Shown piece by piece: positions 46,801-54,010 of a DNA stretch of 64,000 nucleotides. The DNA comes from Nocardia altamirensis NBRC 108246 (lineage in GTDB: Bacteria; Actinomycetota; Actinomycetes; Mycobacteriales; Mycobacteriaceae), in contig NZ_BDAY01000022.1 of the NCBI RefSeq assembly GCF_001612685.1, positions 1 to 64,000 on the forward strand, in the 5' to 3' direction. Under the pieces are notes generated by a model, which was given only the letters and a program-made list of their open reading frames with translations, was not told where the DNA came from and did not search any database. The translations under genes were made by a program, and so were the position numbers. Numbering within the stretch: the first letter of the stretch is position 1; each line of letters opens with the position of its first letter.

Positions 46801-48077
46801 GGCCGACCGCTGCGGCGCCGACGCCGCCCGCCGACGAGGATCTCGGGGTGTCCCTGCGCAACCGGCAGGCGCTCGCGCTGCGCACCAGCGGCGGCGTGCT
46901 GGCCAAGGCCAGGGACTTCGATCTGGCCACCCGGTTGCGCGCGGCGGATCTGCTGCCGTTCTATCCGGATCTGAGCGAATCCGACGGTGCCACCTGCCAG
47001 TTCGAGGGCAGAGAGCTGATCATGTTGGGCTCCAACAACTATTTGGGGCTCACCGCGGATCGCAGGGTCCGCGAGGCGACCGCCGCGGCGGCGCTGCGGG
47101 ACGGGCCGAGCGTCACCGGATCCCGCCTGATGAATGGGTCGACCCCCGCGCACGGCGAGCTGGAGCGCAGGCTCGCGCGCTTCGTCGATCGGCCGGACGC
47201 ACTGTTGTTCACCACGGGATACCAGGCGAATCTCGGCTTGTTGTCGGCCTTCATGGGTCCGGGCACAGCGCTGCTCGTCGACGAGGAATGCCACGCCTCG
47301 ATCTATGACGGTGCGGCGATCGGCGGCTGCCGGTTGATCCAGTTCCGGCACAACGACAGTGCCGATCTCGACCGCAGGCTCCGTGCCGAGGCGGGCGGGC
47401 TGCCCGCGATGGTCATGGTCGACGGCGTGTATTCGATGTCCGGTGATATCGCAAGGCTGGCCGAGATACGCGCGGTGTGCGATCGGCACCAGGTGCCGTT
47501 GGCGGTGGACGACGCGCACGGTCTCGGCATGATCGGCGCGACCGGACGCGGCGTCGAGGAGGAGCTGAGCATGGTCGGCGCGGCCGATCTGCTCAGCGGC
47601 ACCTTCTCCAAGAGTTTGGCCTCGGTCGGCGGCTGGCTGGCAGGCCCGAACGACCTGCTCGACTGGGTGCGGTATTACGGTCGATCCCAACTGTTTTCGG
47701 CGGCGATCTCGCCACCGGCCGTTGCCGCGGCAACGGCCGCACTCGAGATTCTCGAGGCGGAACCCGATCGGGTCGCGACACTGCGCGGACTGTCCTGGTA
47801 CTGGCGTAATGGCCTGTCGGAGTTGGGCTTCGACACCGGCACCGCGGGCACCACCATCGTTCCGGTGTTCCTCGGTGACGAAGTGCTGTGCCTCCGGTTC
47901 GCCAAACGCCTGGTCGACGAGGGCGTTTACGCCAACTGCGTGATCGCGCCCGCGGTGCCTGCCGAGCGACCACTGATCCGGACCACCGTCACGGCGGTGC
48001 ACGAGATCGACCAGCTCGATCGGGCGTTGGCGGTATTCGAGCGGGTGGGCCGGGAGCTGCGGGTCATCGGCGGGTGA
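43845..48077 (+). CDS. FAAL - ACP - luciferase-like monooxygenase - alpha-oxoamine synthase megaenzyme
   Basis: This is a single 1410-residue chain. Residues ~1-560 are a fatty-acyl-AMP ligase (YTSGSTRTPRGVMVTHANL, WLPAHHDMGLIGG, Lys in TTSGK). A carrier domain follows, with the phosphopantetheine Ser at ~578 (GLDSVKA). Residues ~646-975 are an FMN luciferase-like monooxygenase of the kind embedded in natural-product assembly lines. Residues ~1010-1410 are an alpha-oxoamine synthase (BioF fold) with the PLP Lys at ~1256 (GTFSKS). Inferred logic: load an acid as AMP, tether, oxidise, then condense with an amino acid with loss of CO2 to release an aminoketone. The GTG at 43845 follows GGGGAG; ATG 43794 would add 17 residues. 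Confidence 0.85.
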   Translation: MSLRRPSTLLNVLTDRAAETPDRPAFTYLSEGGGADTLTYHEVYAAAVDLATKVRDIGAPGDRVLVVSVFGPHFLASFFACLLARRIPVPVANHQPGAAFSDLAALATMAADCAATTIMAPRATVEALRAASLDYPPLPGLAWVANDEPTGHVLAQPIAADPGDIAFLQYTSGSTRTPRGVMVTHANLMHNLGVIERTFGHTPDSKGVIWLPAHHDMGLIGGLLQPLYAGFPVVLMSPEAFVRDPLTWLRALSDHGGTTSGGPNVCYDYSVRRVSPDAVAELDLSSWDVAFVAAEPINQRALQRFADHFAPAGFRRESLLPGYGLAESTLFVSVTDRGAGVRSTQVSGRDIVSCGVVAGGSAVIADLDGRHRVASGEIGEIWLTGPSVAEGYWSRQPETEAAFHARLPGDPATYLRTGDLGFLRDGELYVTGRVKELIIIRGRNIAPQDIEWTIETQHPALRRGRCAAVGVDVAGTEALAVLLEVDEGKLDQSLAELEASIRQAISHDHGLDIHRVVFLAPGQLPRTTSGKVQRLKARDEFLVESVAEQLTGWLAQLIGVAPWAVNAERPLTAMGLDSVKASEFGTYVERKFGYSVAPERLFEGLTLNRLAADIEARTVTSAQQIDPPDLIEPMPLAPVPETRSAPVEFSLFFFASDAEPDNQDRYGLFLDCADFADVNDFRAVWLPERHFHRFGGLFPNPAVLGGVLARTTERIRIRAGSVVLPLHDPVRVAEEWSVVDNLSGGRVDIAFATGWNPDDFVLATDDYADREQVMLAGADQVRRLWRGEAITRPNGKGEQIEVRTFPPPVQPELPMWITCSGGVGRFEQAGELGANVLTALLFQDVDELRTKIAAYRKARAAHGHDPHGGHVTLMLHTFLDPDEDYARQVVEQPFKEYLRDSVDLWRRGAEPLNNLSEAEQGRVLDYAFARYFHTSALLGTPDHAVHLIDELVSAGVDEIACLVDFGVDRARVLDSLRHLADLRDRWPTAAAPTPPADEDLGVSLRNRQALALRTSGGVLAKARDFDLATRLRAADLLPFYPDLSESDGATCQFEGRELIMLGSNNYLGLTADRRVREATAAAALRDGPSVTGSRLMNGSTPAHGELERRLARFVDRPDALLFTTGYQANLGLLSAFMGPGTALLVDEECHASIYDGAAIGGCRLIQFRHNDSADLDRRLRAEAGGLPAMVMVDGVYSMSGDIARLAEIRAVCDRHQVPLAVDDAHGLGMIGATGRGVEEELSMVGAADLLSGTFSKSLASVGGWLAGPNDLLDWVRYYGRSQLFSAAISPPAVAAATAALEILEAEPDRVATLRGLSWYWRNGLSELGFDTGTAGTTIVPVFLGDEVLCLRFAKRLVDEGVYANCVIAPAVPAERPLIRTTVTAVHEIDQLDRALAVFERVGRELRVIGG

Positions 48078-49586
48078 TCAGCCGCGCCCGTACAGAATTC
48101 GGGCAAGGGTGGCGAGCATCCGATTGTCGACCGGACGGCGAGTGAACGTGGTCGTCCGCACCGGACTCGGAAACCGCTGCCTGGTAATCGCTTTCGCGGC
48201 GGTCCATTCGCGCAGACCGTCCGGCCCGTGGATCCGGCCGAAGCCGGAACGGCCGACCCCGCCGTACGGGAGCGCGGGCACCCCGGCATAGGCGACCACC
48301 GAGTTGATCGAGGTCATGCCGGAGCGCATGCGGCGCGCCAGTTCCATAGCGCGGGAGCGGGCGAAGACCGCGCCGCCGAGGCCGAATCCGGTGGCGTTCG
48401 TCTTGGCGAGTGCCTCATCCATGTCCGCGACGGCGGTGACGACGAGCACCGGACCGAAGGTCTCTTCCCGGATGACCAGCGCGTCTTCGGGCACGTCCAC
48501 CAGCACGGTCGGTTGGATATATCGGTCGCCGATGCCGTCGAGGCCACCGGTCAGCGCGCGGCTGCCGCGCTCGTGCGCGTCGGCGAGGTGCCGTCGGACG
48601 ACCGCCACCTGCTCCGGCATCGTGATGGGGCCGACCGGTTGTCCCACACCGGCTTTCACGGTGCCGACCAGTTCGACGACCTTGCTGACGAAGGCAGCGT
48701 AGACCTGCTCGTGCACATACGCGCGCTCGACCGAGATGCAGACTTGTCCGGCATTGCTCATCGCACCCCACACCGCGGCGTCGGCGGCGGCCGCCACGTC
48801 GGCGTCCTCGTCGACGAGCATGACGTCGGTGGCGCCCGCGTCGATCAGCATCGGGGTCAGCGTCTCGGCGCAGGCGGACATCACGTTTCGCGCGGTGGGC
48901 AGCGAGCCGGTGAAGCTGATCTTGTCGACGCCGGAGCGACACAGCGCCTCGCCCGTCGCATCGGCGCCCGTGATGGTGTGCAGCAGCCGATCGTCACCCG
49001 CGACCCGGCGAAAGCTGTCGGCGAGCCACTCGCCGACCTGCGGGGTGTACTCACTGTGCTTCAAGACCACGGTGTTGCCGCCTGCCAGGGCGTAGGCGGC
49101 GGTGCCGACCGGACCGAAGAGCGGGAAGTCCCATGGACCGAGTACGCCGATGACCCCGAGCGGTTGGTACTCCACCGTGGCCCGCTGATTCATCATGAAC
49201 AGTCCAGAGGCGGTTCGCCGCGGCCCCAGTACTTTTCGCGCATTCTTGGCGGCCCAGTCGATATGTTGGGCGGCCACGATCACTTCGATTGTCGCGTCCT
49301 CCAGCGATTTACCGTTCTCCGCGTGCAGCAGGTCTACCACTTCGTCGCGCCGCTTGATCAACGCCGATCGCCAGGACGTCAGTATTCGCTTGCGCTCACC
49401 GAAGCCGATCTCCGCCCACGACGGCTGTGCCTCGCGCGAGCGCTGCACGACCTCGTTGACCTCGACGGCAGTGTGCACCGGGTAGGTGCCGATCACCGCG
49501 CCGGTGGCCGGATCGAACGACCGGAAGGTCTCCCCGACCCTGGCGGAGAAACGTTCGTCCACCACGCTCGATTGCTTTTCGATCAT
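48078..49586 (-). CDS. Aldehyde dehydrogenase family protein with Glu-to-Asp general base
   Basis: The 502-residue ALDH-fold protein has the catalytic Cys in NAGQVCISVER (about 287), the cofactor Asn region in LGPWDFPLF, and the Glu of EETFGPV intact. Exactly 34 residues before the Cys, where nearly all ALDHs have Glu (ELGG motif), it has Asp in LIDAGATD. This may slow deacylation or change the reaction. Its stop abuts that of the FAAL-AOS gene. It might oxidise an aldehyde made by, or supplied to, that enzyme; the promoter faces the AT-richer gap at 49587-50027. Confidence 0.8.
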   Translation of the reverse strand: MIEKQSSVVDERFSARVGETFRSFDPATGAVIGTYPVHTAVEVNEVVQRSREAQPSWAEIGFGERKRILTSWRSALIKRRDEVVDLLHAENGKSLEDATIEVIVAAQHIDWAAKNARKVLGPRRTASGLFMMNQRATVEYQPLGVIGVLGPWDFPLFGPVGTAAYALAGGNTVVLKHSEYTPQVGEWLADSFRRVAGDDRLLHTITGADATGEALCRSGVDKISFTGSLPTARNVMSACAETLTPMLIDAGATDVMLVDEDADVAAAADAAVWGAMSNAGQVCISVERAYVHEQVYAAFVSKVVELVGTVKAGVGQPVGPITMPEQVAVVRRHLADAHERGSRALTGGLDGIGDRYIQPTVLVDVPEDALVIREETFGPVLVVTAVADMDEALAKTNATGFGLGGAVFARSRAMELARRMRSGMTSINSVVAYAGVPALPYGGVGRSGFGRIHGPDGLREWTAAKAITRQRFPSPVRTTTFTRRPVDNRMLATLARILYGRG

Positions 49587-49960
49587 CCTCGAAATCCTAT
49601 CGACCGGCGGCCATCGAGTCGACCGTATTGCCGAAAAACGATACGGCCGGATCCGAAATTCTCATTATTCGAACTGGCATGCGGCGATGAATAAGACAAC
49701 CCCGAAACCGCCCGGAATTCAGCTCGGATAATTCTGTCGAATATATCGGCACATTTCACATTCGATCGACGACCACGCATCGCGGCCGTCACCACTCCAA
49801 CAGCACAGAATAACTCGCCAAATCTCGCCTGTGTCAGGAACTCTCAAATTCAGCACCCCGCACAAGCCGACCTGGCCGAATGCCATATCTATCAACATAC
49901 CGGTCGTTATTTTTACTCGGAAACTCTCTTGTGACAATGTGTAACCAAGAGGAAATAACA
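49587..49960. other. AT-richer intergenic region
   Basis: This is the lowest-GC stretch I notice in the window, lying between the ALDH start and the two small ORFs. It probably holds the ALDH promoter on the minus strand and the promoter for the small ORFs on the plus strand. I see no gene, tRNA or convincing operator. A 14-codon ORF near 49687 lacks a ribosome site and is not annotated. Confidence 0.5.
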
Positions 49961-50017
49961 ATGGCGGTAAGCTCCCTCTCGAAGAAAGGAGAACCTTTCT
50001 TCGGTAACGAGATCTAA
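49961..50017 (+). CDS. 18-residue ORF coupled to the next peptide
   Basis: The ORF encodes 18 residues: MAVSSLSKKG followed by EPFFGNEI. AAGAGGAA lies 6-7 bases before the ATG, and its TAA overlaps the AAGGAG ribosome site of the 22-residue ORF, which suggests translational coupling. An in-frame ATG at 49937 would add eight residues. The peptide is polar and unlike the next one. It could be a leader peptide or one half of a two-peptide unit. No homologue is known to me. Confidence 0.4.
   Translation: MAVSSLSKKGEPFFGNEI
49980..50003 (+). promoter_or_regulatory. Perfect hairpin inside the first small ORF
   Basis: CGAAGAAAGG-AGAA-CCTTTCTTCG is a perfect 10-bp stem with a 4-nt loop. It sits within codons 7-15 of the 18-residue ORF and ends 13 bases before the ribosome site of the 22-residue ORF. 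It could act as an attenuator or RNA-stability element that depends on translation of the first ORF. Confidence 0.5.
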
Positions 50018-50027
50018 GGAGACAACA

Positions 50028-50096
50028 ATGGGTTTGCTCGCCGGTTTGATCGACGTTGTCGGAAGTGTTCTGCACCTCCTCCTCGGAGGACTCTGA
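50028..50096 (+). CDS. 22-residue amphipathic/hydrophobic peptide
   Basis: The ORF (ATG to TGA) has a near-ideal AAGGAG six bases upstream and a perfect terminator 46 bp downstream, so it looks like a real short gene. The product opens MGLLAGLIDVV and is almost all Leu/Val/Ile/Gly. Its small or polar residues (G2, G6, D9, S13, H16, G20) fall at 4-3-4-3-4 spacing, placing them on one face of a helix about long enough to span a membrane. A membrane-active, pore-forming or signalling peptide is possible. I do not recognise a family. Confidence 0.5.
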   Translation: MGLLAGLIDVVGSVLHLLLGGL

Positions 50097-50142
50097 AAGC
50101 GCATCACTCGGTGCGTTAGCTCAATAACCCTGCTGTGAGCTA

Positions 50143-50173
50143 CCTGCCCCGTGTCGCGCGGACACGGGGCAGG
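50143..50173. terminator. Terminator between the small peptide gene and the bio operon
   Basis: Perfect 13-bp arms, CCTGCCCCGTGTC and its complement, flank a GCGCG loop. It follows the 22-residue ORF on the plus strand and the last gene of the minus-strand bioY operon, so it may serve both. Confidence 0.8.
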
Positions 50174-50210
50174 ACCACCGTCGAGCCCTGGCTCGCCCGA
50201 GGCAGGCTCG

Positions 50211-51614
50211 CTACGAGTTCGGACCCGCCGCTGCCCCGCGGTGGCCGCCGAAAACCACGGCCAGCGCTTGGCGGTCGAGTTTGCCGCGCGGCGTACGTGG
50301 AAGGCTGTCCATCGTAAGAAGCTGGACCGGAATGCTCGGCGTCGGCAGCGTTGCGCGCAGATGACGCCAGATAGCGTCCAGGTCAGGGGCATTCGCGTCC
50401 ACCACGATCGCGGCTGCGGGCGCCTCACCCATGCGTGCGTCGGGGATGCCGATACACGCGGCCTCGGCAATGCCGGGCAGTGCAGTGAGCGCGGCCTCGA
50501 TGGCGGCCGGTTCGACGTTGAGCCCCGCACGGATGAGCATCTCGCTGTCGCGACCGAACAACCGGAGCTGGTCACCGGCCACCGCGCCCCGGTCCCCCAC
50601 CGACATCCACCCGTCGGCCGGGCCGTCGACCACGCCGCGCTCGGTGAGGTAGCCGTCGAACAGCATGTCGCTGCGCACGAATACCAAGCCGTCCCGGATA
50701 TCCACCTCGACACCGTCGAACAGTTTGCCCGCCGATTTCTCGTCCTCGGCGCCGAGACCTCGATCGAACGAAACGAAGCTCAGTTCGGACGCGCCATAGA
50801 AATGGACGAGGGCGGCATTCGGCAAAACCTCTTGCAGCGCTTGCCTTCCCGTACGCGGCCACCGCGCCGCCGAGGACAACACCTCGCGAACTCGTTCGAA
50901 AGGACCTGTCCCGGAGCGGACTACGTCCCAGGCCACGGTGGGCACCGAATACAGATGTGTCGCACCGTCGTTCAATGCCTCAACGGCGGAACGCAAGTCC
51001 ACTGTCGCACCACGCGTCAGCGCGTGTAATGCGCCGTACAGGAAATGCGTGTGATCGAGAACGCCGGGCACCGACACCCGATCGCCACCGCCGATATCGA
51101 AGGTGGCGTCGGAACGATCGAGGGTCGTCGACCACGACTGTTGGTTGCGCACGAACAACTTCGGTTCGCCGGTGGTGCCGGACGTGACGCCGACCAACAG
51201 CTCGGTCTCCGGTCGTGCCGTGCCTGACTCGCCCGCCGATGCCAGCCCGGCCACGGTCCGAATATCCCCGTCGAACCCCAGCTTCCGCACCCGCCGATGA
51301 TGCGGCGGTGCGGCGACAACGGCGCCGGGCTTCGCGAGCTCGAGCACCCGGCTCAGCTGGTTCGGCAGCAGATGCCGGTGCAGCAGCACCACGCTCACCC
51401 CGGCATGCATCGCCGCTGCCACCACGACCAACGACTCGACATCCGAAGTCGGCAGCACGGCAACCCGATTCATGCCATCGAGCCCAGCGGCGGTGCGGGT
51501 CACCCGCGACCAGAATTCGCGATAGTCGACGTGCTCCCGCGCGGAGACGACGGCGCTCGACTCGGCGTATTCGGCGGCGTGCCTGGCGATCCGCTCGGCA
51601 AGCAGCTCAGTCAT
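50211..51614 (-). CDS. AMP-dependent acyl ligase (last gene of the bioY operon)
   Basis: The 467-residue ANL-superfamily enzyme has P-loop TSGTTGEPK (about 155), the YGASELS core, the hinge region DRGAVAGDQLRLFGRDSE, and the catalytic Lys in RTPRGKLDR near the end, so both half-reactions are plausible. It should activate a carboxylic acid as acyl-AMP and transfer it to CoA or a carrier. The ATG at 51614 has GAGGAG upstream and overlaps the bioN stop by 8 bases. The acid is unknown; its place in a biotin-transport operon hints at biotin or a biotin precursor. Confidence 0.8.
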   Translation of the reverse strand: MTELLAERIARHAAEYAESSAVVSAREHVDYREFWSRVTRTAAGLDGMNRVAVLPTSDVESLVVVAAAMHAGVSVVLLHRHLLPNQLSRVLELAKPGAVVAAPPHHRRVRKLGFDGDIRTVAGLASAGESGTARPETELLVGVTSGTTGEPKLFVRNQQSWSTTLDRSDATFDIGGGDRVSVPGVLDHTHFLYGALHALTRGATVDLRSAVEALNDGATHLYSVPTVAWDVVRSGTGPFERVREVLSSAARWPRTGRQALQEVLPNAALVHFYGASELSFVSFDRGLGAEDEKSAGKLFDGVEVDIRDGLVFVRSDMLFDGYLTERGVVDGPADGWMSVGDRGAVAGDQLRLFGRDSEMLIRAGLNVEPAAIEAALTALPGIAEAACIGIPDARMGEAPAAAIVVDANAPDLDAIWRHLRATLPTPSIPVQLLTMDSLPRTPRGKLDRQALAVVFGGHRGAAAGPNS

Positions 51615-52209
51615 CGTCCACTCCTCTCGCGGCGAGGGCGTCACCCATCGCGTCCGCGGTGCGTAGCGCCCGCACCAGCACCGGCGTGACCAGCGCCGTC
51701 ATCGACCAGTCCAGGCCGCGGGCCCGCCGCGCCTCCGCGACCTCGTGCACGATCCCGGCCAGCAGCGGCACACACCGAATGGCCAGTGCCAGTAACAATC
51801 CCACCCGTTCCGGATCGACGCCGATCCGGCGCAGCGGTCCGAGTGACCGTGTCACGGTGTCGAGCAGATCGGTCACCCGGGTGGTGAGCGTGACCAGCGC
51901 GGCGAGCGCCACCGAGACCAACAGCACGCCACACACCACGACGGCCCGCGCCGGCGAGGTGAGCCACACCTGGAACGCGGCGATGATCAACAACATCCAC
52001 ACCACCGGCCGCAGTTGCGCCACCGCGACGCGCCACGGAATGCGGGCAACCGCGAACAGCCCCGCCACCGCGATGCCGACCGCGCCGACCTGCACCGGGG
52101 TCTGCACGAACACCGTTGCCGCCACGATCGCCACGATCAACAGCAGTAGCTTGGCGCCCGCGGGCATCCGGTGCAGCAGCGAGTTCCCCGGGCGGTACAG
52201 CCCGATCAT
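51607..52209 (-). CDS. bioN: ECF transporter transmembrane (T) component, BioN
   Basis: The 200-residue membrane protein has about five to six hydrophobic segments and the two short coupling helices of EcfT proteins, seen as EARRARG and DALAARG near the C-terminus, which dock onto the ATPase. With BioM and BioY it should form the energy-coupling-factor biotin importer. Start and stop overlap the neighbours (ATGA with bioM; 8 bases with the ligase). Confidence 0.85.
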   Translation of the reverse strand: MIGLYRPGNSLLHRMPAGAKLLLLIVAIVAATVFVQTPVQVGAVGIAVAGLFAVARIPWRVAVAQLRPVVWMLLIIAAFQVWLTSPARAVVVCGVLLVSVALAALVTLTTRVTDLLDTVTRSLGPLRRIGVDPERVGLLLALAIRCVPLLAGIVHEVAEARRARGLDWSMTALVTPVLVRALRTADAMGDALAARGVDDD

Positions 52210-52886
52210 TCGACCAGTGCCCGGTAGGCGGGGACGGCGGCGTCGGGTGTGCCGTCGAACGCCACCGCGCCGTCATCGATGACGATCACGCGTTCGAAGC
52301 TGTCCAGCAGCGCCAGCTGGTGTGTCACGACGATCACCTGCTGATCGACGGCGTCGAGCGCGTCGGCGACGATCCGCGCGTTGCGCAGGTCGAGCAAGGT
52401 GGTCGGCTCGTCCGCGATGATCACCTCGGGCCTGCGGATGAGGACGGCGCCGATGGCGAGCAACTGCTTCTGGCCGCCCGAGAGCAGATGCGCGGGATGG
52501 TCGGCGTGCTCGTGCAGGCCGAACCGCGCCAACATCTCGTCCACTCGTGCCGCGATCTCCGGCTTCCCGAGACCGGTCCGCCGCAGCGAGAACGCGAGAT
52601 CCTCTGCGACCGTTGGCATCACGATCTGGGTGTCGGGATCGGTGAACACGAAACCGACCTTGCGCCTGACCTGCGCACCCTTCCGTGCCGCGTCGACACC
52701 GTCGACGGTGACCGTGCCCGACGTCGGTTTCAGCAGACCGTTGATCATCCTGGCCAACGTCGACTTGCCTGATCCGTTCGACCCGATGATCCCGACCCGG
52801 CGCTCAGTGATGCGAAGCGAGATATCGCGCAACACTTTTCGATCCCCGAACGCATGACTCACCGAATCGAAGACGATCTCGGTCAC
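52206..52886 (-). CDS. bioM: ECF transporter ATPase component, BioM
   Basis: The 226-residue ABC ATPase has Walker A GSNGSGKST, Q-loop FTDPDTQIVM, signature LLSGGQKQLL, Walker B VIIADEPTTLLD and the switch His in VVTHQLALL. It powers uptake by the BioY/BioN membrane pair. The GTG start overlaps the thiolase TGA (GTGA), fixing the start at 52886. Only one ATPase is present, typical of the dedicated BioMNY system. Confidence 0.85.
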   Translation of the reverse strand: MTEIVFDSVSHAFGDRKVLRDISLRITERRVGIIGSNGSGKSTLARMINGLLKPTSGTVTVDGVDAARKGAQVRRKVGFVFTDPDTQIVMPTVAEDLAFSLRRTGLGKPEIAARVDEMLARFGLHEHADHPAHLLSGGQKQLLAIGAVLIRRPEVIIADEPTTLLDLRNARIVADALDAVDQQVIVVTHQLALLDSFERVIVIDDGAVAFDGTPDAAVPAYRALVE

Positions 52887-54010
52887 GACACCCGCTCCAC
52901 CAACATCGCGATCCCCTGCCCACCGCCGATGGCGCACGCCGCCAGGCCGAGCCTGGGTCCGTCCGCGCGCAACATCTGACTTGCCAACCGCACCAGCAGA
53001 ATCGCGCCGGACGCGCCCCACGGGTGGCCCATCGCGATGGCGCCGCCCTGCGGGCAGAGGAGGGATTCGTCGAGCCCCAATTCGTCCGACACCGCGAGCA
53101 CGACCGTGGCGAAGGCCTCGGTGATCTCGACGATGCCGAGGTCGGCCACCTCGAACCCGGTGCGCTTCAGCAGTTTTCGGATCGCGGGCACCGGACCGAG
53201 CCCGGGGTACGCCGGATCGGATCCCGCGACCGCCGAGCCGAGTATCCGGAGCGCGGGCAGCCCGGCCGCCAGTGACTCGCTGGTGACCGCGAGAACCGCA
53301 GCGCCATCGGAGATCCCGCACGAGTTGCCCGCGGTCGCCGTGCCCTCGGCGCCGAAACTGGGGCGCAGGCGAGCAAGCCGGGCCTGCGTCATACCCGTGC
53401 GGATGCGTTCATCGCGCTGCACCGCACCGATCGGCACGATCTCCGCCGAGAAGTCGGCGGCCGCGGCGAGCGTGTGGGAGCGCGCCGCGTAGGCGTCCTG
53501 CCGCTCGCGGCTGATGCCGCGCACCCGGGCAAGGTCGTCGGCGGCCGCACCCATGTCGGGATCCGGAAAGCCCGGTGGCGCAAAGGGAGCGCGGGTATAT
53601 CGCACGGGTTCGGCGCCCGCGTCCGGTGGCCAGTAGCGCCACGGCGCGGTGCTCGCCGATTCGACGCCGCCCGCCAGAATGAGCTCGTCCGCGCCGCTGC
53701 GCACCCGCAGCGCCGCCTGCATGACCGCGTCGAGTCCGGAACCGCACTGACGGTCGACGGTCACGCCGGGCACGTGTTCGCCGAGTCCGGCCAGCAATGC
53801 CGCGATCCGCGCGGGATCGCCACCGGGCCCGAGGCAGTTGCCGAGCACCACATCGTCCACCTCGGCGCCGACGCCTGCCGCACGCAGCGACGACACCACC
53901 TCGCGCAACACCGGGGCGGCCAGCTCGGCCACGGTGCGGTCGGCCAACCCGTGCCCGGCGTTGCCGATCGGTGTTCGACGCGGCGCTACCAGAACGGGGA
54001 CCGGACTCAT
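52883..54010 (-). CDS. Thiolase-family acetyl-CoA acyltransferase
   Basis: The 375-residue thiolase has its nucleophile Cys in DRQCGSGLDAV (about 88), the His in AMGHPWGASGA, and the second Cys in AACAIGGGQG. The usual NEAF loop reads TEAF (VEITEAFATV), replacing an oxyanion-hole Asn by Thr. It should cleave a 3-oxoacyl-CoA with CoA, or run the reverse condensation. It lies between an AMP ligase and bioM with ATGA/GTGA overlaps, so it is expressed with biotin uptake. Possible substrates include biotin side-chain or pimelate-type acyl-CoAs. Confidence 0.8.
   Translation of the reverse strand: MSPVPVLVAPRRTPIGNAGHGLADRTVAELAAPVLREVVSSLRAAGVGAEVDDVVLGNCLGPGGDPARIAALLAGLGEHVPGVTVDRQCGSGLDAVMQAALRVRSGADELILAGGVESASTAPWRYWPPDAGAEPVRYTRAPFAPPGFPDPDMGAAADDLARVRGISRERQDAYAARSHTLAAAADFSAEIVPIGAVQRDERIRTGMTQARLARLRPSFGAEGTATAGNSCGISDGAAVLAVTSESLAAGLPALRILGSAVAGSDPAYPGLGPVPAIRKLLKRTGFEVADLGIVEITEAFATVVLAVSDELGLDESLLCPQGGAIAMGHPWGASGAILLVRLASQMLRADGPRLGLAACAIGGGQGIAMLVERVS

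Noticed and set aside
44256..48002. 1248-codon open frame antisense to the FAAL-AOS gene
   Set aside because: It mirrors the codon structure of the sense gene in high-GC DNA, has no domain I recognise, and the sense strand encodes four intact domains.
49687..49731. 14-codon ORF in the AT-richer gap
   Set aside because: It has no ribosome site and no supporting structure, unlike the two ORFs downstream.
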